Below are positions 10,696-21,840 of a DNA stretch of 64,000 bases, in pieces. Source of the DNA: Avena insularis (taxonomy: Eukaryota; Streptophyta; Magnoliopsida; Poales; Poaceae); NCBI GenBank assembly GCA_023614405.1, contig CM042688.1:445460028-445524027 (forward strand). Reading direction: 5' to 3'. The notes beneath the pieces were generated by a model, which saw only the letters and a program-made list of their open reading frames with translations, did no database searches and was not told the DNA's origin. The position numbers and the translations under genes were made by a program. Position 1 is the first letter of the stretch; every line of letters begins with the position of its first letter.

Positions 10696-12073
10696 TGATG
10701 TCTACTCTTCTAGACAGTTGTTGGGCCTCCAAGTGCAGAGGTTTGTAGAACAGCAGCAAGTTTTCCCTTAAGTGGATCACCCAAGGTTTATCGAACTCAG
10801 GGAGGAAGTGGTCAAAGGTATCCCCTCTCAAGCATCCCTGCAATCAAGATACAAGAAGTCTCTTGTGTCCCCAACACACCCAATACACTTGTCATGTGTA
10901 TAGGTGCACTAGTTCGGCGAATAGATAGTGAAATACAAGTGGTATGGATAATTATAAGTGGTAACGGTGATAGAAATTAGCTTGATGGCGTGGAAAAGAC
11001 TAAAGTAAAACTGAAATAAAGAAGGAAGCACGCAAGCATGTAACAGATCTAGTAGCAAACGGTGTTTCAGTGCTTAGAAACAAGGCCTAGGGATCATACT
11101 TTCACTAGTGAACACTCTCATATAAATAACTTCTATTCATGATACTACTCTCCGGTTGAACACTGTAATCAATGGTAGGGCTATAACAGCACACCTCAAA
11201 GTAAGCCTTTCCCATCTAGAACACCCCACACTGTCACCTTGACTACTAGATGGATCCAACAAACACCACAATTTCATAAAGACATCCAACTCCAAATATA
11301 ACTCATAACAAGTATTTGTAATCTCTAGCCTAAGTGCCACCATGGTGTGCACACTGTCAACTTCACACACATGGGGAGAGCAGAGATCTATTAAGCACTT
11401 GAGTAGCAAGGTAGATCTATAGATTACAATCTAATGATCAGAATATGATCATGCATAGAGAGAGATGAACACATAGCTACCGGTAGAACCCTTAGCCTCG
11501 AGAGAGAACTACTCCATCCTCATCATGGGAATCAGCAATGGTGATGGAGATGGCGGTGGAGATCGATGGATATGGCTCCGGGGGCACTTCCCCGTCCCGG
11601 CAGGGTGCGGGAACAGAGACTTTCTATCCCCCGAATCTCCCCTTCGGTGGCGGCGGCGCTTCAGAACTTTTCGTGGATTTCTGATTGACGATTTAGGGTT
11701 TATGCATCGGGAGGCTTCTTATAGGCGAAGAGGCAAGGTCAAGCGGCCGGGGCCACACATGCTCGGCGCCTAGGCTGCCAAGGCCAGGGGTGTGGCCACC
11801 CTATGGCCCCTCTCCGACTCTCCTTCTGGCTCTGTGAGTCTTCCGGGAAAAAAGTAACTTTGGCTTTTGTCCCGTCCAATTCCGAGAATATTCATTTTAT
11901 GACTTCCTGGACCCAAAAACAGCAGAAAACAGGCAACTGGCACTGTGGCTCTTGTTAATAGGTTAGTCCAAGAAATCATATGAAAAATACTCCAAAGTGT
12001 GGACAAAACATAAGAAAGTAGATAAAACCAAGCATGGAACATCAAAAATTATAGATACATTTGCAATGTATCA
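10696..12073 (-). repeat. 5' LTR of the non-autonomous element (1378 bp)
   Basis: Direct repeat of 5508-6916. On the minus strand it begins TGATACATTGC and ends GTAGACATCA, followed by the AGCTATTTTCTGGCGC primer-site leader also seen after the Athila-like LTR at 34318. The element boundary at 12073 is followed by the TSD ACGAC and then Tat-1 RNase H coding. Confidence 0.9.
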
Positions 12074-12078
12074 ACGAC

Positions 12079-12316
12079 CAACTTGGAGTCGCCATATATT
12101 ATGAGCCTTTTGGTGCTGCAGACTTTCGCCATCCTCATCCCGCAGGGCCTTGTATTCGGCTTTGTTGTTGGAGGCGGTGAACTGCATTCGCAGAATATAT
12201 TTTAGCTTGTCTCCCTGGGGCGATGTCAGTATGACACCTGCACCAGCTCCGTCCTTCCGCTTGGATCCGTCGAAGTGCATTGTCCAGACGTAGGACATAT
12301 CTGGTTTTTCAAGGAG
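12079..12316 (-). pseudogene. First half of the added (archaeal-type) RNase H, Tat-1
   Basis: Minus-strand coding with the MHFDGSKRKDGAGAG motif (first catalytic Asp), the ILTSPQGDKLKY strand and an FTASNNKAEY helix (catalytic Glu). It is followed by a segment equivalent to the GDS motif of Tat-2 at 46171. A stop (CAG to TAG) lies near 12317 at the domain entrance. A second RNase H after the RT-linked one is a known Tat-lineage trait. The domain is cut at 12073 by the non-autonomous element and continues at 5507. Confidence 0.75.
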
Positions 12317-14002
12317 CTAGTTATCCATCCAATGCACGAGGAAGTCAGGGAGAACTTGCGACTTGATGGCATCGAGTTTTTCATATGTGATGTCTCGCGG
12401 AGACAGTTCGATTCCCCAAAGTGCGACTCGTCCGGTGGCGTCGGGATTGTTGAGGATGTGCCCAAGCGGGGCGTCGTTGACTACCACGATTGAGTGTTCT
12501 TGGAAGTAGTGGCGCAGTCGCCGGGCCGTCGAGAAGACGCCGTATGCCAGTTTCTGGTAGTGCGGGTACTGCTGTTTTGTTGGCGTAAGTACCTCGCTGA
12601 GGTAGTAGACTGGGTGCTGTACCCTGTGGACCTTGTTTTCTTTGTCTCGTTCGACTATGAGCACTGTGCTGGCCACCTGGTTGGTGGTGGAGATGTATAG
12701 CAACAATGGTTCCCTTTCGTGTGGGGTTACTAGTACTAGCGAGGTGGATAGCAGGCGCTTGAGGTCTTCGAATGCTTCCTGCGCCTCATTGGTCCACTCG
12801 AACTTGTCAGCTTTACGGAGGAGTTGGTAGAAGGGTAGTGCCTTTTCACCCATCCAACTGATGAATCGACTGAGAGCCGCAATTCGCCCAGCCAGCTGCT
12901 AGAAGCCTCTTATGTTTTTTGGCTTCTCCATGGCCAGTTTGGCTTTTATTTTCTTCGGATTCGCTTCAATCCCTCTCGCGGAGATAAGATACCCGAGTAG
13001 TTGCCCAGATGGTATGCTGAAGGCGCGCTTGTCTAGATTGAGCTTGATCCGGTAGCGGTCGAGGTTGGCGAAGGTTTCGTGCAAATCGTCGATTAGTGAG
13101 GCTTCCTCTTTGGTCTTGATTACTATGTCATCGACATAGACTTGAATGTTGAGACCGAGTTGGTTCTTGAGGCATACCTCCATGCACCGCTGGTAGGTGG
13201 CTCCTGCGTTCTTTAGCCCGAAGGGCATTGTGTTGTAGCAGAACACACCAAAAGGTGTTGTAAACGCTGTTTTTTCCTAATCTTCCTCCTTCATTCGAAT
13301 CTGGTTATAGTCTGAGTAGGCATAGAGGAAGCAGAGGCACTCGCATCCCGCGGTGGAGTCGATGATCTGGTCGATTCGCGGTAGCGGGAAGTGGTCCTTT
13401 GGACAGTGCTTATTCAAAGAGGTGAAGTCCACGCACATCCGCAGGATATCCGTGTCCTTTTTTGGTACTAGCACCGTGTTGGCGAGCCAAGTGCTTTCCT
13501 TGATCTCGCGTCTGAATTTGGCGTCGAGGAGTCTTTTGATCTCCATTCCGACTGCCTTTGCTCTTGGTTCAGATAGTCGCCGAATTGTTTGCTTGACTGG
13601 CCTTGCGTTTCGGTTGACGTTGAGTGCGTCCTCGGCGAATTCCCTGGGAACTCCTGGCATGTCCGCTGGACACCAGGCGAAGATTTCCCAGTGCTCACGG
13701 AGGAATTCGACAAGTGCGAGTTCCTATGCGGGACTCAAGTTGTTGGTGATGAGGTCCATCTTGGCGGGATCCGATGGGTGGACCTGGACTTTCTTCATGT
13801 GCACTGATGAGTTGAAGGACAAGTTGGGTGAGCTTGGCCGGCTTAGGGGAGGCAGACTATTGTCTGTCGATTCCTTCAATCTTGCGAGTTCCTCCTACAT
13901 GCCGAAGGCCTGGGAGATTCTGTTGAATTCCCTATCGCAGCTGTCGGACCTCTCGAAGCTCCCGTTGATTGTGATGTCGCAGTTAGGTCCTGGCATTTTC
14001 AT
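12317..14002 (-). pseudogene. Reverse transcriptase and RT-linked RNase H of Tat-1
   Basis: Minus strand: linker (14002 to about 13700), fingers (NTVLVPKKDTDILRMCVDF, SLNKHCPKDHFPLPRIDQI), palm with VYVDDIVIKTKEEASL (catalytic YVDD intact, about 13125), thumb and connection (QLLGYLISARGIEANPKK), then the RT-linked RNase H (about 12853-12317) with YYLSEVLTPTKQQYPHYQKL. In-frame stops lie near 13275 (CAG to TAG), near 12900 (TAG where Tat-2 has CAG), near 13900 (CAG to TAG) and at about 13725. The last of these is a TAG also present at the same codon in Tat-2. The catalytic core residues survive although the frame is broken. Confidence 0.8.
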
Positions 14003-14430
14003 CTACAGGTAGGCGTAGTGGGGCACCGCCATGAATCTAGCGAACGCGACACGTCCGAGGATGGAGTGGTACTGTGAGGGCCAGTCGACGACTTTGAAGT
14101 CGATGCGCTCGCGCCGAAAGTTTTTCGGTGTGCCGAAGATGACGTCGAGGTTGATTTTGCCAAGGGGATATACACCCTTGCCTGGGACGATGTCGTGGAA
14201 TGTTGTGTCTGAGGCCTCTAGGTAGGTCATAGGGATACTCATTGCTTGCAAGGTACGCGCGAACATAAGGTTGATGCCGCTTGCGCCGTCCATAAAGACG
14301 CGACTCATATCGAAGCCTCCAATTTGTGCCTCGAGGACGAGGGGACAGTGGCCTGGGCGAGGTACTTGGCGCGGGTGGTCACGCTTGTCGAAGGTGATGC
14401 GATTTACTGCCGCTGAGGTACTCAGTGGTA
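14003..14430 (-). pseudogene. Aspartic protease region of Tat-1
   Basis: Minus-strand coding with SRVFMDGASGINLMFARTLQ, the retropepsin active-site strand (D-G-A here; D-G-G in Tat-2). Downstream is the KINLDVIFGTPKNFRRERI segment and a hydrophobic-hydrophobic-G motif (SILGRVAF) near 14060. It joins gag upstream and the RT linker downstream after a stop near 14003 (CAG to TAG). Confidence 0.7.
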
Positions 14431-16874
14431 GATGGTGGCGAGTTTGTGGCCAAGTTGACTTGGCGAGTGATGGACTTCTGCACCCTATTCGAGGGGCGTC
14501 CTTTTTGGATCATCATGGTACCCATGGCCCGTGGGTATGGTTTGCCTCCCTAGTGCTGGTCCGGCGCAGCTGCATTTGGGGGTAGTTCAGGTGGCGGTGG
14601 CGGAGCTCCATGTGCCACGGCGCCTGGGGCGGCTCCGTAGCCCCTTTCAACTGCGCTGCGATTCATTTGAGAAACTCACGGCAGTCCTTGAGGAGGTGGC
14701 TGGACTTTTTCTTTCCGTCATGCTTGTCAATGTAGAAGTGCACAGTGCATGGCCCAGACAGCTTGTCTCTAATGGATGTTGAGGGTGCCTCATCACGATT
14801 GCGGCGCTGCCATACTTGCATGGTTTTTCTAGAGTCGCGGTATCCACCCCTACGGTAGCCGCTGTTGCGGTTGTCGTCGCGTCTGTCAGCGTAGCCAGCT
14901 ACGACCATGTTGACGTCATTGCGGTCATCGTAGATGCGCATGCGGCATTTGCTTCGGCAATCGCGTCTGTGCTCGAGTTCTGCCTCATCATCAGAGTGAA
15001 CGTGGTTTTTACCGAATCTTCTCCATCTGCCCAGCGATTCGCGATTTCCATCAGGTGATCGATGGTTTTGGTCTTCGAGCGGCCTAGCTCCTCCCTGAGC
15101 TCTATGTGGCGTACACGGCCATTGAATGCGTCAATCGCGCGATCCTCCGAGATGTTCTCTGTGGAGTTCTTGATGATGGACCACCTCTGGATGTATGAGC
15201 ATAGTGACTCGCCCGACCTTTGCTCGCAGCATCTTAGCTCTTCGATTGATGCGGCCCGTTTGTAGGTGCCCTTGAAGTTGCACACAAAGCTATAGACCAG
15301 CTCTTCCCAGCTGCGAATGGATCCGCGTGGGAGGTTGTTGAGCCATGCTCGGGCGGCGCCCTACAGCTGTAGCTGTAGGCATTGCATGGCCGTGCTTCGA
15401 CTCCTGCCATGGAGCCTGATGGAGGAGATATGGTCCTCTAACCAGATCTTTGGGTCCTGCAGGCCATCGAACTTTGGGTTCTCTGACGGGAGCTTGAACC
15501 CCATGGGCATTCTCTTTTGTCTGATGGCTCTGCTGAAGCATCTAGCGCCACAGAGCTCCATGTCTTCGTCCTCTGAGTCAGTTGACCGGGTGCGTCGCGC
15601 CCTTGGTCTGTCAATCTTGCGTTGCGTGAGGTCATCGCGCGCATCATAGTCATGGTCGTGTCGCCGTGAGTGGCGACGTCAAGACAGATCGTGACTGTCG
15701 TTGCTTGATGAGAGCGAGGAGTAATGTTTTGCCAGAGCCTTGCCTTTCTTCGGTTCCAATGCTGGCTCTTTGTCGAGGGCGGCCTCGATTAACCCCAAGC
15801 CTGCGATCATAGATCGGTGCAGGGCGGCTCGAGGGTCTCCAGCTGGCGGCTGGTTTTTGAGGAGGTACATGGTGGCCGCCGTTACCGCGGCTTGCGGCAT
15901 TTTGGGGAGCACGTTGCCGCACGTATCCACCGTCATGGAGCCGAAGTCGAGGACTTTGGCGGCTTCTACACGTTCTTGTTCGGTGAGGTGGGCGAGTCGA
16001 GATCGTTTCTTGTTGGCGATGTACTCGTTGCACTTAGAGGAGGATCCTCGTGTGAAGAGAACCCAGCTTGTCGGAGGCTTGATTCATCGGCTGCCTTCTT
16101 ACGCGCCTCGAGTTGCACGATCGTTTGTAGTTGGCGCTTGTATTCCTCTTTCAGGAGCCAATGGTAACCCATCAGCAGCTCTTGCAGGGAGCCAAAGGGT
16201 AGAGGGTGGCCTCGTAGGGCTTCGCGGCCTGATCAAGATGCCTGATCACGACGCATTCGCCAGTTTGCTCGTTGATCATAGTCGGGGGTTCGGCTGCCCC
16301 TCCGTTGTTGACGGGAGCGCCATTAGTAGGGCTGCCTTTGGGTGGTCCGCCGTTTGGCGGGTCGGATCCATGGACACCGTTTCCCGTGTTGTCGCGATTG
16401 GCAGAGGTGTCGCATGCGTTGATGACGGCGCACATGAAGTGGTTGGGGAAGCTGCTGCTCCCACAACTTTCAGATCCGGAACCGTAGGCTCCGTCTTCAG
16501 TTGCCAGATCGCCCAGATCGGATTCGCGAATGCTGTCACTGACTGTATTCTCGACTGTTGTTGAGGTGTGGAGCTCAGTGAGGGTGCCGATCAGCGGAGG
16601 GAACCATGATGCTGGAGCAATCGATGGTACCGTCGGCTGGTCAGGCATGCGAAGCGTGCCGATCTGACCAACTTGGAAGCGGAAGCTCCCGATCGCCAGG
16701 CTGATTCCATCGCCTACGGATTCGAAGGCGGGGCGAGTGGCTGGCGTTTGGACGGTGAAGTCAAACGCGCCGAAGAGATGGCGAATCTCCGCTGTTGCTG
16801 AGTTGTAGATCGCGGTTGATGGGGCCGAAGAAGCCGCAACATCAGCACTCCCAATTCCCACAGACAGTGCCAAT
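14431..16874 (-). pseudogene. Gag of Tat-1
   Basis: Begins directly after the primer site. Three parts can be followed. The N-terminal part (16874 to about 16172) has SVGIGSADVAASSAPSTAIY and a Gly/Pro/Asn-rich linker. The middle has the KAADESSLRQAG helix and LFGAF-type segments. The capsid-like core (about 15560-14900) has FKLPSENPKFDGLQDPKIWL and LRCCEQRSGESLCSYIQRW. Near the end, a Cys/His cluster (GPCTVHFYIDKHDGKKKSSH then LLKDC) takes the place of a CCHC knuckle. Several frameshifts and stops break it, unlike the single-frame gag of Tat-2. Confidence 0.75.
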
Positions 16875-17333
16875 TGTTATGGACTTGGGTTTTGGAGAAG
16901 GAGGGAGCGCTGGAGACATCTATCGGCTAGCAAACAAGCACATAGGGGACTTGAAGATTTACCCAGGTTCAGGCCTCGCAGAGGTCCCTACTCCTGCTTG
17001 TCTGCTTGTGGAATTATCAAAGGAATCTAGGATTACAATGGTGCGCAGATGCAATCTGGCGAGGGTTGTGGAAACTAGGTTTATGTGTGTCCTCCTCACC
17101 GCCCCGTCCTAGCCTTTATATAGATAGGCTAGGTCTCGGGTAGCAGGTCGAGTCGGTTACAGGTTAGGGTTTCCCCTTTGAACATTCTATCTTTGCTTCT
17201 TCTTGTTCTTCAAGCAACCGAGAGTCCGTAGGTTACTCGAGTTCTTCATTTGGGCCTTGGCGACACCGTGGGCTTCCATTGTATTCAGGCCATATATACC
17301 AAGATCGAGTACCTGTAGGGTATACCCATCTCA
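16875..17333 (-). repeat. 5' LTR of Tat-1 (459 bp)
   Basis: On the minus strand it begins TGAGATGGGTATACCC and ends AAGTCCATAACA. The next bases, ATTGGCACTGTCTGTGGG, are a degenerate form of the TGGCGCCGTCTGTGGG primer site common in Tat elements. It aligns from end to end with the 459-bp LTR of Tat-2 at 40891-41349. Confidence 0.85.
17115..17122 (-). promoter_or_regulatory. Predicted TATA box in the Tat-1 LTR
   Basis: TATATAAA on the minus strand, within CTATATAAAGGCTAGG. The same motif at the same LTR position occurs in Tat-2 (41104-41111), which supports a conserved core promoter. Confidence 0.5.
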
Positions 17334-19036
17334 CCATGTGAGGAAAGTTACTTCTTCACAACAGGCACCTCTTTTGTGCCAATGGAAACAGTCGGTGTTT
17401 TGCGCTTTCAGGTAAGCGCCTCCGGCAATAGTACAAGTTCTCCTTCCTCCTGAGACAACAGTATATCGGGAGGATATCCCTCAAGAGGAGCAAGATCCGA
17501 GTCGTGGAGGTCAGCAGGATGAAAGAATAATCAACTCAGTATTGTGAAAATCTATAACAAAGTACGGATGAACAAATATTCGAGTATAAGAGTAACTGCT
17601 AGAAAACTTACTGGTGTCACTAGATCGTTAGCCATATACATGTCCAGAGAGAGCTCTGGAATCTTCCTCTCGACCCTCTCCTTGATCAACCATCTAATCT
17701 ACGACTCATATTCCTTGTCCAGGATTGATAGAGAGCAGATCCAGAGGGAGTCCTTCTTGCTCTTGGTGATTGAATGCATGAGCAGATCACCATGGTGCTG
17801 GAGGGGTTGAGTCCGGTGTGCCAGCCAGCAGTGAATTAAATAGGATCCTTTCAGTCCGGGGTAGACTCGATCCACCTCTTGGTAAGAAGCAGGTCGTCGG
17901 AGAGAGCCGGATCTTCGATGTCCTAGTACTGTTGAGGCATGGCGGCGCCATCGACAAAATCCGACAAAGCATGTGGATGGCTATTTCTTCACGGACGCAC
18001 TAGCCTTGACCTTGGGATAGACTCGGTCTCTCCTAATAGTAAGGCTAAGAGTTCCGGTAATGTAGGGATTACTAGAAGTGATAGAGTTTCTCCGGATACC
18101 GAAGTAGTACCGAGACTCGGTCTAATTCTGAGATACCCCTCACACAAAGATGCATAAGTGCTCATTTCTAAGATTGAGTTTGGGGGAAGTTATGGAGTTG
18201 AACTCCGTAGTAATATATGACCTCAAAAAAGAAATCTGAGGAAAGAAAGTTCAAACCTCTGTCGAGGTGAGTGCCGAAGTGCACCCGATCATCGGTGCGA
18301 GGGGTGGGGATGGTTTGATTATGGCTGCTCCGCCAGTCGCCGGCGTGGAGGAGACCTTCCTTCTCCATGATGCAGATCTTCTTGTTGTCGAGGATGCAAG
18401 GTATCCATACCCCACGGAAATTTTCCTTCTCCACCACTGCAGAGGTCGCCGTTGTGGTTGCCACCATGCCAGATAAAGAAGCATCAACCATTGTGTGGGC
18501 GGTGATGACCTTAGATGGGCGAAGCTATGCATTTGGAGGAGGGAAGGAGAGGAGCTTGAGCGCGGTGGCGTTTGGAGGAAGGATAAGGTAATGGCGCTGG
18601 TAAGGAATGAAAAGGAGATCTTGACTCCTTATATCCCTCACTTGCGCCATGATTCGTCCAAAATAAACAGTAACCATGCCACGCATCATGGAAGGAGCTA
18701 GGTAACCTCCTCGCGAGGATTACGCCGCCTCGATCTCCACGCACGCATTAAAATGACACCTCAGTTCCGTGAAAGGCAGACCCACCAACGGTCGTGCTGT
18801 TAGAAATGTCTTGTCAGTGACGTGACTTGACCTTTACTGATGTCAGGTTACATCAGAGACCAAGTTACAGCTCAGTTTGAATTTCAAGGTGGAAATCCAA
18901 ATAATGTACTCATAGGTCCGACTTATTTTGAGACTTGGATCCTATCCTTTCTTCTGAGTTTTAGGAACCCTTCAAGATTCTGCAAGCCAAAGATAAATCA
19001 AGCTGGACGAGGAAATCCGACTCTGGATCTTGGAGG
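17334..19036 (-). other. Decayed flank, probably the 3' part of another Tat-type element
   Basis: No long ORF. On the minus strand, short coding-like blocks (for example about 17400-17530, 17790-17970 and 18170-18530) are separated by stops. The 107-codon minus ORF at 18168-18491 is the longest and matches no family I know. The segment ends at a polypurine-tract-like run beside an LTR (19037-19050). The arrangement of broken minus-strand coding followed by a 3' polypurine tract resembles the antisense-gene end of Tat-3, so I infer an older Tat element. Tat-1 inserted into this sequence at 17333/17334. Confidence 0.35.
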
Positions 19037-19050
19037 CTTCCGGGGGCTGC
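19037..19050 (+). other. Polypurine-tract-like run before the LTR
   Basis: CTTCCGGGGGCTGC lies immediately before TATTGGGCATATAC. In many grass Tat elements a CTCGGGGGCTAC run precedes the 3' LTR, so this suggests that the LTR at 19051 was once the 3' LTR of an upstream element. Confidence 0.45.
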
Positions 19051-19552
19051 TATTGGGCATATACTTTTCGGTATCCTCACTATGCCTCGTTGACTAGGGT
19101 GGCCCACTCTGGGTTAGAGATTTGCTTCACAGGTGGCCCAGTCTAAGAGAAGAGACGGAGTCTAGTCCAGCTACGGGAAGGCCAAAAGACTTACCGACAT
19201 AGGCCTGTAGTTACTTGTAGTTCAAGATGTACTCTGTAACCGACTCTTAGTTGTAGCCAGATAGGTCTCTCCTCTAAACCCTAGGCCACATATCTATATA
19301 ATTTGTCCTAGGGACCAGCCTTTAGGGCACACCACAATGGTCTACAATCTCAACTCGTACAGGCGAAACCCTTGTAACCCATATTCTGTCCCTGCCGTAT
19401 TACTGGATTGGTAGCAGGAGTAAGATTTGTCCACCGCCGGCGAATTCAAACCTTGGTAAACTTCTGTGCTCACAGTCCAGGAACATCGTACGACTCACTT
19501 CCATACGCCTTGAGGACCCCCTCATGGCATACTCGTCCTCAATCCGATGACA
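19051..19552 (+). repeat. LTR upstream of Tat-3 gag (about 502 bp)
   Basis: It starts TATTGGGCATATAC (expected TGTTGGG, first bases mutated) and ends AATCCGATGACA. A TATATAA box lies at 19295-19301. The last 45 bases share 'GAGGACCCC' and 'ATGGCATACTCGTC' with the end of the solo LTR at 32543-33092, so the two LTRs are relatives. A TTTGGCGCCCACAAG primer-site-like sequence lies about 20 bases downstream, near 19575. Confidence 0.6.
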
Positions 19553-19569
19553 TCCGTGCAATGATATTT

Positions 19570-21840
19570 TCCTTAGCTTTGGCGCCCACAAGATCTACAT
19601 CAGCGTCGACGAGTCCTGCGTACACTCGCAGCACGTCGTCGAGGGAGGAGAACCTCCTCTCAGTGCAGCTCGCGGTCTATGTATCACTCACCCCACTGGC
19701 TGCGCCAAAGTGATGATGATCGCGCTAGACGCGGGAACAAGCAAAGATCCGGCTGAAGACCCGGAGACAACTCCAAAGGTACCTAGGGCTAGAGGTCCTC
19801 TGCTAGAAAGGGCACAAAACATACTGCAGTAGGAAATAGAAAGTCTCACAACACCTGTAGCTCCCATAGTTGATTCGGCTCAGGCATAGGATGAGCTAGA
19901 GGTGACTCGGCAGAAAATACTAGAGGATGCAAAAAAGATAGCCGCGGCTTAGCAGTTGTTGAACATCACGCTACGCGAGTATGCCAGGGTGAACAAGATT
20001 AGCACTAGTCCCACCCGCATGGATGGTGTGAACATTAAGGGTAGAAACCTCATCTGTGAGATAGATAAGGAGTATGTACCTAGGCCAGGGGAATCAAGTA
20101 ACCCCATGTCAGCAGGTCTGCCGAGGTATAGAACCCCGGCAAAGAACCTCAAGGCTGCAGATGCAGCAGCATACGAGTTAGAGCGTCTGACCGAGGAAGC
20201 CTGACAGAGGCAGCAAGAAAGAGTTATTAAGTTAGTGCAAATTTCAAACCAGCATAATGAGGAGTTGCTCAAGGAAAACCTAGCAAGGGCAGGAGGTTCC
20301 TGGGTCGTTCATTTGGCTGGGGGCGCTCCACTAAAGTCCGTTGGGGCATCATCTTCCCCTAGTGAAGGCCCGCAAAGAGAAGAGGTGGTAACCTCTAGGA
20401 GAAAAAACAAGCAGATGGTCCCATATGACCCGGCAAGAGTAGGGAAAGGAAAAGAAATATAATGTGATGAGGATCGCCATAGTGCCAGCCGAGGTGAAGA
20501 TGGAAGAGGAAACCAAGGTCAACGCCATGGAGGTAAGGAAAACATGGGTACGACAATGTCGGACGACGTAACTCGGCAGGAGTTGGACAGAATCCACCTC
20601 GACAGCACTAGCAACAGTACATACCTCGGCAAGAGCAAAGTGCGGGCCCAGCAATGCAACACCAGTATGTTCATCCGGGTCAAAATAGGTATGATGATGG
20701 TTATTCGGCTATGGCCAATGTCAGGTTTCCTAAACCGGATCACCATGTGATAGGATCAAGGCTGGGAAACAGAAACTTATAGCTAGATGATGCAAGATTG
20801 AAGTTGGATTGGATTTATATGTTGAAGATGATGGAGGGACAAGGTCCTCCGGGTCGAGCATGCTTTGGACAATGGATTATGAGGGAACCACCGGTGCCGA
20901 ACTTCAAGTTGGACAGAGGAACAAAGACGTATGATGGAAGTACCAAGCCAGAAGATTGGTTGATTGATTATGGCACATCAGTGAACATTGTGATGGGTAA
21001 TCTAAGATGGGCAGTGAGATATGTATCTCAGATGCTAGAGGGACCAGCGAGAGTTTGGCTGAATAATCTGCCACCAGGAAGTATCAACTGTTGGTTAGAT
21101 TTCGAGGAGATGTTTATTAGCAATTTCACTAGTACATATAAGAGCCCAAATAGGCCTCAACAACTAGCAATGTGTAAGCAGAGGCTGAATGAGACAGACA
21201 ACGAGTTTTTGACTTGGTGGTGCAACATGCGCAACTCATGCGAAGGACTAATCGAGTCACAAGCCATTGCTTGGTTTGCACAAGGGTGCAGATATGGAAG
21301 TGTGTTATGGCAAAGGTTGCAAAGCGATATGCCTACTACATTGGCTGAGACAATTAGAATTACTGACTCATATGCCCTGGGTGATCCAACTCAACCTTGG
21401 CTTATGTCAAGCGAGTCAAATGAGGAATATTACCCCCGTGATGGAGCCGGGACATCCCAGTGAAATGATTTCCTGGGTAAGAGAAGAGATGAAAGACCGT
21501 ATTACAAATATGGCTTGCACCATGTCGTTGCCTTGGACCAAGATCAACCCGGAGCTAGGAGTAGCTAGCGACAAAAGAGTGGTGGCCAATAGTGGGCACT
21601 AAAAAATGATGGCAGGAAGCCTTGGACCAGTGAATAGAAAAGGAAATGCAAGAAAGGAAAGATAGGCCAAGGTATACGTATGAGGCCATGCTGGATCAAC
21701 CATGCAAGTTCCACATGCCCAATCCGAGAAATCCGGCGAACCATACGACCCGGCAGTGCGAGTGGATTCAGCATGCGGGACAAGGTAACCCGGTGCAAGG
21801 AAACATGGGACCTCCTCAGCAACCTCAGAAGGCATAGCTC
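19570..21840 (+). pseudogene. Gag of Tat-3
   Basis: The N-terminal part (19570-20460) is broken by stops. It contains a charged helical segment (19956-20204, with AADAAAYELERLTEEA). The capsid-like core at 20798-21463 is the best-preserved part: it has TKTYDGSTKPEDWLIDY, ARVWLNNLPPGSINCWLDFE and RPQQLAMCKQRLNETDNEFL, which align with the equivalent Tat-2 gag motifs (ARAWLNNLPRGSI). After a stop and frameshift near 21465, a Cys/His cluster (PCKFHMPNPRN, then H-T-T-R-Q-C) at about 21700-21760 replaces the usual zinc knuckle. Confidence 0.7.

Larger units (their letters stand above)
5508..12073 (-). mobile_element. Non-autonomous LTR retrotransposon inserted in Tat-1 pol
   Basis: A 6566-bp element with long direct LTRs (5508-6916 and 10696-12073), TG...CA ends (plus strand TGATG...GTATCA) and a perfect 5-bp TSD, ACGAC, at 5503-5507 and 12074-12078. 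Primer-site and polypurine-tract positions show minus orientation. The internal 3.8 kb holds one intact 265-codon ORF and no recognisable gag, protease, RT or integrase. The primer site (CTGGCGCCATTGCCGGGG on the minus strand) matches the 3' end of plant tRNA-Asp with one change, like the Athila-like element at 32109. An Athila-type element is therefore the likely source of its enzymes (inference). Confidence 0.9.
1..17333 (-). mobile_element. Tat-1: Tat-lineage Gypsy LTR retrotransposon, 3' end outside the window
   Basis: Read on the minus strand, the order is LTR (16875-17333), gag, protease, reverse transcriptase/RNase H, a second RNase H, integrase, spacer, then an oppositely oriented gene (1-1643) that runs off the left edge. 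Two RNase H-like domains and a downstream antisense gene are known hallmarks of the Tat group (Retand, RIRE2 and Grande-like elements). It is the same family as Tat-2 at 40891-64000: both LTRs are 459 bp and the proteins align along their length. It is interrupted by insertions at 1987-3802 and 5508-12073. Scattered stop codons make it defective. The 3' LTR must lie left of the window. The right flank after the LTR begins ccatg (17334-17338), which would be the TSD if the left end were visible. Confidence 0.85.

Noticed and set aside
15740..16564. Plus-strand 274-codon ORF opposite Tat-1 gag
   Set aside because: It is a shadow of the GC-rich gag on the minus strand, which has recognisable motifs. 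The shadow product has none.
18168..18491. 107-codon minus ORF as a real gene
   Set aside because: No recognisable domain, and it lies in a decayed flank. It is more likely a broken exon of an older Tat antisense gene.
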